Shown here: piece after piece, positions 1-6,760 of the stretch
Layout of the letters: every line of letters starts with the position of its first letter
Numbering within the stretch: the stretch's first letter is position 1
Assembly: GCA_023228025.1 (NCBI GenBank)
Contig: JALOCD010000011.1
Location: forward strand, 1-56,021
Length of the DNA: 56,021 nucleotides
Direction of reading: 5' to 3'
Origin: Prolixibacteraceae bacterium
GTDB lineage: Bacteria; Bacteroidota; Bacteroidia; Bacteroidales; Prolixibacteraceae
Notes under the pieces: model-generated
Databases searched by the model: none
Told to the model about the DNA's origin: nothing
What the model saw: the letters and a program-made list of their open reading frames with translations, nothing else
Position numbers and translations under genes: made by a program

Positions 1-279
1 GATTGTTCCTCTTTGGCAAGCCTCTTCAATTTCAAAAAGATTTTTTCCGGGTACCCAACCATCGGCGATGGCCTTGTCCCAGGTTTTGGATGATTTTCTT
101 TGTCCGATGATGACATTGAATCCGTTGTCGCGGAGGTTGAGCGATTGTCCGGGTCCTTGCACACCGTAACCAATGATGGCAATGGTGTCGTTTTTCAATA
201 CTTCTTGTGCCTTTGCCAATGGAAACTCTTCACGGGTTACCACATTCTCTTCTGTTCCTCCAAAATTAATCTTAGCCAT
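1..279 (-). CDS. ilvC: Ketol-acid reductoisomerase, N-terminal 93 codons (partial)
   Basis: The NADPH-dependent enzyme converts acetolactate or acetohydroxybutyrate to the dihydroxy acid in valine and isoleucine synthesis. The gene runs off the left edge, so only the N-terminus is visible. It starts with an ATG (complement of 277-279) and reads MAKINFGG, followed by the Rossmann nucleotide-binding motif IAIIGYGVQGPGQSLNLRDNG and then VIIGQR, all diagnostic of the family. It is the last visible gene of the minus-strand operon ilvD-ilvB-ilvN-ilvC. A 166-bp repeat-rich spacer separates it from ilvN. No frame damage is visible. Confidence 0.95.
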   Translation of the reverse strand, partial: MAKINFGGTEENVVTREEFPLAKAQEVLKNDTIAIIGYGVQGPGQSLNLRDNGFNVIIGQRKSSKTWDKAIADGWVPGKNLFEIEEACQRGTI

Positions 280-309
280 TTTTCTGTTTTTTGATTTTGT
301 TACAACTAG

Positions 310-373
310 TATCTTTTATTTCTATCAGTTTCTATTTATTTCAATCTATTTCTATCTATTTCTATCTATTTCA
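310..373 (-). repeat. A-rich decamer tandem repeat in ilvN-ilvC spacer
   Basis: On the mRNA strand this is a degenerate tandem array of about six units close to GAAATAGATA. It follows directly on the G-rich decamer array and leads to the ilvC start. Function is unknown. The variable unit (GAAATAGATA, GAAATAAATA, GAAACTGATA) looks like a product of slippage. Confidence 0.7.
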
Positions 374-385
374 GATTCTGCCCTT

Positions 386-435
386 CTCCCAGTCCCCTAG
401 TCTCCCAGTCCCCCAGTCTCCCAGTCCCCCAGTCC
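386..435 (-). repeat. G-rich decamer repeat after ilvN, G-quadruplex-compatible
   Basis: On the mRNA strand the array is built of GGGGGACTGG / GGGAGACT units and starts about 10 nt after the ilvN stop codon. It holds seven runs of three or more G separated by loops of 3 to 6 nt, so it satisfies the G3+N1-7 quadruplex rule. A sister array lies between ilvD and ilvB. Confidence 0.75.
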
Positions 436-445
436 ATCCGCGGTG

Positions 446-1000
446 CTACTTCGCCTTCGCCTCCATTTTTGTAAAAAGCGCGTCCCTTTCGCGAAGAAAT
501 TCGGAAAGTCGTTCAACGGGTGAGCGGGTGATGGCGATCCTTCCTGAACGGATGAATTGCAAAACCCCAAATTGGTTCAGTCCTTCGAAAAGTGCCTGTG
601 TCTCCTCTTTGTGCCCTGTTTTCTCAATGACAGTGTACTCTTTGGTAATCTCCAGGATGCGGGCATTGTGACTCCTGATCATCTTCTCAATCTGGTCGCT
701 GTCCATCAGCGCCTGGGTAGTCACTTTGTACAAAGCGATTTCCTGAAAAATCATCTCCTCATTGGTGTGGTAGAAAGCCTTCAGAACATCGATAAGCTTC
801 TCTATCTGCTTGACGATGTTGACCACTTTTTCTTTCTCCTCGTTAATCACAATGGTGAATTTGGAGATTCCGGCGATAGCCGATTCAGAAACAGTCAGAC
901 TCTCAATGTTCACCTTTCTGCGGGTGAAGATGATGGTAACTCTGTTTAGCAAACCGATATGATTTTCGGTGTATGCGGTAATGATATACTCTTGTCTCAT
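446..1000 (-). CDS. ilvN: Acetolactate synthase small (regulatory) subunit
   Basis: This is the regulatory partner of IlvB; it binds valine through ACT domains and stimulates the catalytic subunit. The 184-aa product has an N-terminal ACT domain (about residues 3-78, beginning EYIITAYTENHIGLLNRVT) and a C-terminal small-subunit domain (about 85-165) with HNARILEITKEYTVIEKTG. Its length matches longer bacterial IlvN/IlvH forms, not the short E. coli IlvN. It starts 23 bp after the ilvB stop, consistent with co-transcription and matched expression. The C-terminus is rich in charged residues (EAKAK) and ends just before the G-rich repeat. Confidence 0.95.
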   Translation of the reverse strand: MRQEYIITAYTENHIGLLNRVTIIFTRRKVNIESLTVSESAIAGISKFTIVINEEKEKVVNIVKQIEKLIDVLKAFYHTNEEMIFQEIALYKVTTQALMDSDQIEKMIRSHNARILEITKEYTVIEKTGHKEETQALFEGLNQFGVLQFIRSGRIAITRSPVERLSEFLRERDALFTKMEAKAK

Positions 1001-1023
1001 AATATTTTTGTTTCTGAAGATTA

Positions 1024-2766
1024 TTACAATTCGTCAGCACCTAGCAGACACCTGGATACTGTTCCACCGGCCGGGACCATTGGGAAAATATTGTCCTCCT
1101 GTTCGATTTTGACCTCAAGCAGGTAAGGCCCTTTGGCGTTGATCATCTCTTTCATGGCAGTTTCCAGCTCTTTCCTGTCGGAAACTGAGGCTCCCGGAAT
1201 TCCGTAAGCTGATGCAAGTTTGACAAAATCCGGGCTGGTAATTTCGGTGAAGGAATATCTTTTCTCAAAAAAGAGTTCCTGCCACTGGCGTACCATCCCA
1301 AGGAAATCGTTGTTCAGAATCACGATCTTAACCGGCAAATTTTCCTGCGAGATAGTCCCAAGTTCCTGAATCGTCATCTGGATACCGCCATCACCAACAA
1401 AGAGAATCACCTCTTTTTCCGGCGCTCCGAATTTGGCCCCCATGGCCGCCGGAAGTCCAAAACCCATAGTTCCCAATCCTCCTGAGGTAACCCACAATCT
1501 GGATTGATCAAATCGGGCATAACGGGCGGCAGCCATCTGGTTCTGACCAACATCGGTAACAATCACCGCTTTGTTGTCTGTAAGATCGGTCGACAAGCGT
1601 ACCACTTCACCCATGGTCAAACCGGGTTTGGTTGGTGTCAGGTCATTCACGATCACCTTGTCATGCTCTTTTTGGCGGGACTGAAGAAATTCGTTTACCC
1701 ATGCCGTGTGTTTCTTCTCCTCAACCAAAGTAGTCAGCAACCTAAGTGTGTGTTTGGCATCGCCAACGATGGCCACATCCGTTTTGATATTCTTATCAAT
1801 TTCTGCAGGGTCGATCTCGATGTGAATGACCTTGGCTTGTTTGGCATAGGTATTAATATTCCCTGTAACGCGGTCGTCGAACCGCATTCCAACGGCAATT
1901 AAGACGTCACATTCGTTGGTTTTAATATTCGGAGCATAGTTTCCGTGCATACCGAGCATTCCCATGTTCAACGGATGATCGCTTTGAAGGGCTGAAATAC
2001 CAAGCAGGGTAGAGGCTGCAGGCATTCCGGTTTTCTCGATAAAGCTCAAAAGCTCTTTTTCAGCTCCCGAAAGCAGGATGCCCTGACCATATATAAGATA
2101 GGGTTTTTTTGCCTCATTGATCAGATCGGCCGCCTTCTTCAGATGTTTTTTATCAGTTGGGAACTCAGGAACATAGGAGCGAATTTTGGTGCATTTCTCA
2201 TAGGCAAATTGAAGCTTGCCAAACTGGGCGTCTTTTGTGATGTCCAATAACACGGGACCCGGACGTCCGGTGGAGGCAATATAAAATGCTTTGGCAATGG
2301 CCTCAGGGATCTCTTCCGCACTGGTAATTTGATAGTTCCATTTGGTTATAGGCATGGAGATACCAATTACGTCCGATTCCTGGAAAGCATCGGTTCCCAG
2401 TAACCCTGAAGTAACCTGCCCGGTGATACAAATTATTGGGGTGGAGTCGATCATGGCATCGGCGATACCGGTGATCAGGTTGGTTGCGCCGGGACCGGAG
2501 GTGGCAAAACAGACCCCTACTTTGCCGGAAACACGGGCGTAACCCTGGGCTGCATGAACGGCGCCCTGTTCGTGGCGCACCAAAACGTGCTTTACGTGGT
2601 GGCCAAAATCGTAAAGTGCATCATAGATAGGCATGATGGCCCCACCCGGGTATCCGAAAATGGTGTCAACACCTTCCGCAACAAGCGAACGGATCATTGC
2701 TTCTGACCCCGACATTTCAACGGGCTCTTTCGGACTATTTTTTATTTTTTCATTTTTAGTTGTCAT
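1024..2766 (-). CDS. ilvB: Acetolactate synthase large (catalytic) subunit
   Basis: This thiamine-diphosphate enzyme condenses pyruvate with pyruvate or 2-ketobutyrate, the first common step of valine/leucine and isoleucine synthesis. The 580-aa product has the three expected domains: the N-terminal pyrimidine-binding domain with catalytic Glu66 in VRHEQGAVHAAQGYAR, the central FAD-binding-like domain (about 205-340), and the C-terminal PP-binding domain with GDGG at 458-461 and NND at 485-487. FLGMVRQWQ after the PP motif is also typical. It sits between ilvD (141-bp repeat-bearing spacer) and ilvN (23 bp). Full length, no damage. Confidence 0.97.
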   Translation of the reverse strand: MTTKNEKIKNSPKEPVEMSGSEAMIRSLVAEGVDTIFGYPGGAIMPIYDALYDFGHHVKHVLVRHEQGAVHAAQGYARVSGKVGVCFATSGPGATNLITGIADAMIDSTPIICITGQVTSGLLGTDAFQESDVIGISMPITKWNYQITSAEEIPEAIAKAFYIASTGRPGPVLLDITKDAQFGKLQFAYEKCTKIRSYVPEFPTDKKHLKKAADLINEAKKPYLIYGQGILLSGAEKELLSFIEKTGMPAASTLLGISALQSDHPLNMGMLGMHGNYAPNIKTNECDVLIAVGMRFDDRVTGNINTYAKQAKVIHIEIDPAEIDKNIKTDVAIVGDAKHTLRLLTTLVEEKKHTAWVNEFLQSRQKEHDKVIVNDLTPTKPGLTMGEVVRLSTDLTDNKAVIVTDVGQNQMAAARYARFDQSRLWVTSGGLGTMGFGLPAAMGAKFGAPEKEVILFVGDGGIQMTIQELGTISQENLPVKIVILNNDFLGMVRQWQELFFEKRYSFTEITSPDFVKLASAYGIPGASVSDRKELETAMKEMINAKGPYLLEVKIEQEDNIFPMVPAGGTVSRCLLGADEL

Positions 2767-2817
2767 ATCTGATCATTTGTCTAATAAGAATTCTATTTTT
2801 TTATTTATTCTTCAATT

Positions 2818-2910
2818 TCCCCCAGTCTCCCAGTCTCCCAGTCCCCTAGTCCCCCAGTCTTCCTAGTCTTCCTAGTCATCCTAGTCTTCCCAGTCTTCCC
2901 AGTCTTCCTA
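2818..2910 (-). repeat. GACTGGGA decamer tandem repeat between ilvD and ilvB, G-quadruplex-compatible
   Basis: On the mRNA strand the array begins within the ilvD stop codon (GAC TAG GAA) and continues as about nine decamers alternating GACTAGGAAG, GACTGGGAAG and GACTGGGAGA. The distal part, complement of 2819-2855, has five runs of three to five G with loops of 3 to 5 nt and so fits the G-quadruplex rule. The shared decamer links it to the arrays after ilvN, at 22979 and at 45305-45368. Confidence 0.8.
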
Positions 2911-4740
2911 GTCGATCATCCGAATAGCACCCTTATCCGCTGAGGAGACATTTTGCGCATAGGCCTTCAGTGCCCTGCTGATCTCTCTAACTCTTGCGGC
3001 TGGTTTGTAGGCTTTATTTCCGTGAGCTTTTTGCTTAGAGATTCTTTCCTCTAAAACTTTATCGCTGACGACCCACTCAATTTTCCTGCCGGGAATGTCG
3101 ATAATAATTTTATCCCCATCCTCCACCAGGGCAATTTCGCCACCTGCGGCAGCCTCAGGAGAAACATGGCCAATGGAGAGGCCGGAAGTGCCGCCTGAGA
3201 AACGTCCATCGGTGAGAAGAGCACAAACTTTATCCAGTTTTCTGGATTTCAGATAGGATGTAGGATAGAGCATCTCCTGCATTCCAGGTCCGCCTTTCGG
3301 CCCTTCATAACGGATAATTACCACATCCCCAGGTGTCACTCTCCCTTCCAGGATCCCGGTACATGAATCTTCCTGCGATTCAAAAACCCGGGCTGTACCT
3401 TCGAAATGGTAAACCGATGCATCGACACCTGCCGTTTTAACAATACAGCCGTTACGGGCAATGTTTCCATACAAAACTGCCAGGCCGCCCTCTTTCGAAT
3501 AAGCGTTGTCTACTGCACGAATACATCCGTGCTGACGATCCAGGTCCAGTTCCTGATAATATTTCTCCTGAGAACCCATAACCAGGTTTCGACCCTGGTT
3601 CCCGGGAGCCGAGGCATACATTTTTTTTGCTTCCGAACCTTCGCCAACCCTGCCGATGTCCCATTTTTCGATGGCAGCTGCCAGGGTTGGCTCATCCACC
3701 CGTGACACTTCGAGGTTCAGTAAATTTTTTCTTTCCAGTTCGCCCAAAATACCCATGATACCACCGGCTCTGTTAACATCCTGCATATGGTAGGCGGAAC
3801 TTGGGGCTACTTTGCATATACAAGGTACATTGCGCGAAAGCTGATCCATCTCTTTCATGGTAAAGTCGACCCCGGCCTCGTTGGCAATGGCCAAAAGGTG
3901 CAATACGGTATTGGTCGATCCACCCATGGCAATATCGAGGGTCATGGCATTCATAAAGGCATCACGTGTCGCTATGGAACGGGGAAGTATAGCTTCGTTT
4001 CCATCGCGGTAGTAACTGTAGGTAATTTCAACAATCTTTTTCGCAGCCTGTTCAAAAAGCCTTTTCCTGTTGGCGTGGGTGGCAACAATGGTGCCGTTTC
4101 CCGGCAGGGAGAGACCGAGCGCTTCCGTCAGACAGTTCATGGAGTTGGCGGTAAACATACCTGAGCAGGAGCCACAGGTAGGGCAGGCATCCTGTTCAAC
4201 TTCCGACAGAAGCTGTTCGTCGATCGAATCGTCGGCGCCCATCACCATGGCATCCACCAGGTCGTATTGCTTGCCGCGGATTTCGCCTGCTTCCATCGGA
4301 CCTCCCGAAACGAATATGGACGGGATGTTCAGCCGCATGGAAGCCATCAGCATACCGGGGGTAATTTTGTCGCAATTAGAGATGCAGATCATGGCATCCG
4401 CCTGATGGGCATTCACCATGTACTCGACACTGTCGGCAATCAGATCGCGGGAAGGAAGCGAATAAAGCATTCCATTGTGTCCCATCGCAATCCCGTCGTC
4501 GATGGCAATGGTGTTGAACTCGGCAGCGAAGCATCCTTCAGCTTCCACCAACCTTTTCACCATCTGACCTACCTCGTGCAGGTGGGCATGACCTGGAACA
4601 AACTGCGTGAAAGAGTTGACAATGGCAATAATTGGTTTACCGAATTGGCTCTCTTTCATGCCATTGGCACGCCATAAACTTCTGGCACCTGCCATTTTAC
4701 GTCCTTGCGTAGACTGATTGCTTCTTAACCCTTTTTGCAT
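2908..4740 (-). CDS. ilvD: Dihydroxy-acid dehydratase
   Basis: The Fe-S enzyme dehydrates dihydroxy acids to the keto acid precursors of valine and isoleucine. The 610-aa length is normal. Cluster ligands are visible as Cys123 in SNCDKITPGM and the CPTCGSCSG motif (Cys186, Cys189, Cys192). C-terminal motifs such as TDGRFSGGTSGLSIGHVSPEAA match the IlvD/Edd family; synteny with ilvB/ilvN separates it from Edd. It is the first structural gene of the operon. The attenuator terminator ends 11 bp upstream of its ATG, so its transcription depends on read-through. Its stop codon is the first element of the downstream tandem repeat. Confidence 0.97.
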   Translation of the reverse strand: MQKGLRSNQSTQGRKMAGARSLWRANGMKESQFGKPIIAIVNSFTQFVPGHAHLHEVGQMVKRLVEAEGCFAAEFNTIAIDDGIAMGHNGMLYSLPSRDLIADSVEYMVNAHQADAMICISNCDKITPGMLMASMRLNIPSIFVSGGPMEAGEIRGKQYDLVDAMVMGADDSIDEQLLSEVEQDACPTCGSCSGMFTANSMNCLTEALGLSLPGNGTIVATHANRKRLFEQAAKKIVEITYSYYRDGNEAILPRSIATRDAFMNAMTLDIAMGGSTNTVLHLLAIANEAGVDFTMKEMDQLSRNVPCICKVAPSSAYHMQDVNRAGGIMGILGELERKNLLNLEVSRVDEPTLAAAIEKWDIGRVGEGSEAKKMYASAPGNQGRNLVMGSQEKYYQELDLDRQHGCIRAVDNAYSKEGGLAVLYGNIARNGCIVKTAGVDASVYHFEGTARVFESQEDSCTGILEGRVTPGDVVIIRYEGPKGGPGMQEMLYPTSYLKSRKLDKVCALLTDGRFSGGTSGLSIGHVSPEAAAGGEIALVEDGDKIIIDIPGRKIEWVVSDKVLEERISKQKAHGNKAYKPAARVREISRALKAYAQNVSSADKGAIRMID

Positions 4741-4751
4741 AATTTAGTTTT

Positions 4752-4788
4752 AAAAAAAGAACCTTCCTCGTTATGTTGAGAAAGGTTC
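4752..4788 (-). terminator. Attenuator terminator upstream of ilvD
   Basis: On the minus strand GAACCTTTCTC pairs with GAGGAAGGTTC over 11 bp (one G-U), with an 8-nt loop, followed at once by seven T. This intrinsic terminator lies between the leader peptide and ilvD, where it would block the operon. An alternative pairing exists: GAGGAGGT just after the leader stop codon can pair with ACCTTTCTC of the terminator's 5' arm (one bulge, one wobble). That same segment can also pair with CTCCTC inside the leader's Leu codons. This is the classical protector / antiterminator / terminator layout. Confidence 0.88.
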
Positions 4789-4822
4789 ATCTATATTTTG
4801 TCATCACAAAGACTTTACCTCC

Positions 4823-4885
4823 TCATACCGTACAGACGAGAATTAGAATGACCACGAGGAGGAGAATGTCAAAGGATGTCTTCAT
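4823..4885 (-). CDS. Ilv operon leader peptide (20 aa)
   Basis: A 20-codon reading frame starts ATG AAG ACA at 4885 and stops with TGA at 4823. After MKTSFD it reads ILLLVVILILVCTV: five Leu, four Val and three Ile in 14 residues. Such a run of the pathway's end products ahead of a terminator is the signature of ribosome-mediated attenuation. Stalling on Leu, Val or Ile codons would free the segment just after the stop codon to form the antiterminator. It is too short for standard gene calling. No strong Shine-Dalgarno is visible, as is usual for the phylum. Confidence 0.85.
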   Translation of the reverse strand: MKTSFDILLLVVILILVCTV

Positions 4886-4959
4886 GTACTTCTTTACGCT
4901 TTAGCTTTTTTAATGTTTCAATGAATGCCAACACAACCATAATTGTATTTCATCCGAGG

Positions 4960-4989
4960 CAAAAGTATCAATAAAAAAATCACTACAAA
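4960..4989 (-). promoter_or_regulatory. Predicted Bacteroidota-type promoter of the ilv operon
   Basis: On the minus strand TTTG (4989-4986) is followed after 18 nt by TACTTTTG (4967-4960), matching the phylum consensus TTTG-N19-TAnnTTTG. Transcription would begin near 4953, about 70 nt before the leader peptide start. Confidence 0.65.
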
Positions 4990-5270
4990 ATAAAATTGTA
5001 AGTAATCAAGGTTAAATAATTAATAAATCGTTGATTTTATCCTCATTTTATTCTGGTTTGTGAATTCTAGAATATTTTAACCAAAAATTCAAAATTCATA
5101 TTTGTATGTGGTTCAAGCAAGTCTATTCCAACGCATCCTCTAAGTTATCAGGACTTTGGGCAGTATGGAAGTTTAAACTAATTTTGCATTGGAAGGAGAA
5201 TCGGTTTCAATGTAGTCTACAATCGAATCCAGACTGTTTGAATCCTGATTGGCAGTTGAAGTTACTTTTC
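4990..5270. other. Intergenic stretch upstream of the ilv promoter
   Basis: AT-rich spacer between the dacB 3' end and the ilv promoter. A 61-codon plus-strand frame (5106-5291) overlaps the end of dacB and has no recognisable protein features, so I do not count it as a gene. I see no repeat or terminator hairpin here. Confidence 0.5.
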
Positions 5271-6701
5271 TTAGTCGTTATAGAAATTTAACAATATAGA
5301 TTCCAGTAATTTAGTTGTTTCCTGCGATTTGAGGTCGAAATTATTGATCAGGATGGCAAAGAGTATCGTTTTATTGCTTTTGCTCCGCATCAGACCGGCA
5401 ATGCACCTGACGTGCGCCATTGATCCTGTCTTGGCAATGACATTTTTTTCAAGTGGTGTTCCTTTGAAGGAATTTCGCAGGGTGCCATCCACTCCTGCGA
5501 CTGGGAGTGAATTCAGGAAGATCATCCTGTTGGGGCCGTCGTAAATATATTTCATCGTTTCGACAAGCATTTTGGATGTCAGCGCATTGCTTCTAGTCAG
5601 ACCACTCCCGTCTGCCGGGAAAAACCCACGGGAGTCGATCCCTTTGTCCAGACAAAACTTATGGTAAGCTTCCAATCCTTTGGCCCGTGAGGGTTCTCCC
5701 GAATATTTTCTGCCAATCTCACAAAGAAGGTGTTCGGCATACAAATTGAGACTCTCCTTGTTTAAAGGGACAATAATCTCCTTCAGGGGAGGAGAGAGCT
5801 GGGTACCCACCAGTGTTCCGGCGCTTTTTTCACCCTCCGGCATTTTGATGACATCTCCTGAAAGATCAATTCCCTCCTCTTTCAATTTTTTAAGAAGGGC
5901 TTGTCCGGCCATTTGCGGCGGATCAGGCATTGCTGCCTTGATCACAAAATCGGTTTGATCGGCAGGTATGGTCCCTTCAATGGATTGGTGCAAGGATCCG
6001 GGTGCACCATACACAATGGTGTGGTCTCCGGCTTCGGCAGAAGAGGTCACGTTGTTGTTTAAAATGAGACCAGGTATCTCCGGATTAATTGATTTGATTG
6101 CTGTTTTTACGCCGACTGCTTTGGATGAGCTGAAATGTATATCGTAAAGGTTGTCCTTAAATGTGAGCGCTGAAACACCTGCACCGTAATAATTCCCGAT
6201 ATCGTCCCATGCCCAGCCACCAGGTACGGAAGCATGCTCAAGGGATGAAAGATCGAGTAAAATATTGCCCTTGATTTTTCTGATCCCACTCTTTTTCAGT
6301 TGAGCGACCCAGTTTGACATACAATCCTTGTAGTGATCCTCAAAAAAGGAGGAAAAGAAAGCAGGATCGCCACCCCCTTTCAGAATGAGATTTCCTGTTA
6401 AGGCGCCATTTTGAGGGTCGATATTTCCAGAATAATATAGAGAGGTTGAAAAGGTATAATCGGGACCCAGGATTTCCAAAGCGACAGCAGTGGTAAAAAG
6501 CTTCATTGCCGAGGCGGAAGAGAGACTCTTCTGATCTGTTTCAAAAAGCAGATCCCCTGTTCTGGCATCGATGGCATAAATGCTGTATGAAGCGGTCGAT
6601 AAATTCCCGGAACTAAAAAAATGGCCAACAGAATTTTTTTGCGCGAATAATGGTTGGAGATGAATACTGTAGAGCAGAATGAAAAGGAGTAATGGTCGCA
6701 T
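5271..6701 (-). CDS. dacB: D-alanyl-D-alanine carboxypeptidase/endopeptidase (PBP4 family, peptidase S13)
   Basis: This periplasmic penicillin-binding protein trims and cleaves peptidoglycan cross-links. The 476-aa product begins with a signal peptide (MRPLLLFILLYSIHLQPLFA). The three active-site motifs are present: SxxK at Ser64-Ala-Met-Lys67, SxN as Ser317-Leu-Asn319 in ESLNLYAEHLL, and KTG at 424-426. The long stretch between the first two motifs is the insertion typical of class C PBP4/DacB enzymes. DGSGLTRSNALTS is also family-typical. The gene has its own predicted promoter just upstream and lies 59 bp after the patatin gene on the same strand. Confidence 0.93.
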   Translation of the reverse strand: MRPLLLFILLYSIHLQPLFAQKNSVGHFFSSGNLSTASYSIYAIDARTGDLLFETDQKSLSSASAMKLFTTAVALEILGPDYTFSTSLYYSGNIDPQNGALTGNLILKGGGDPAFFSSFFEDHYKDCMSNWVAQLKKSGIRKIKGNILLDLSSLEHASVPGGWAWDDIGNYYGAGVSALTFKDNLYDIHFSSSKAVGVKTAIKSINPEIPGLILNNNVTSSAEAGDHTIVYGAPGSLHQSIEGTIPADQTDFVIKAAMPDPPQMAGQALLKKLKEEGIDLSGDVIKMPEGEKSAGTLVGTQLSPPLKEIIVPLNKESLNLYAEHLLCEIGRKYSGEPSRAKGLEAYHKFCLDKGIDSRGFFPADGSGLTRSNALTSKMLVETMKYIYDGPNRMIFLNSLPVAGVDGTLRNSFKGTPLEKNVIAKTGSMAHVRCIAGLMRSKSNKTILFAILINNFDLKSQETTKLLESILLNFYND

Positions 6702-6727
6702 TTTTTAGTCTTTGGTTGTTGCTTGTA

Positions 6728-6758
6728 CAAAGATAAACAACCCTGTAAGAGTAGAAAA
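6728..6758 (-). promoter_or_regulatory. Predicted promoter of dacB
   Basis: On the minus strand TTTT (6758-6755) is followed after 19 nt by TATCTTTG (6735-6728), a full match to TAnnTTTG with one mismatch in the upstream box. It fills the 59-bp gap before the dacB start. Confidence 0.55.
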
Positions 6759-6760
6759 TT

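Noticed and set aside
5106..5291. 61-aa plus-strand frame between dacB and ilvD
   Set aside because: It overlaps the end of dacB, has no recognisable features, and lies in the ilv promoter spacer.
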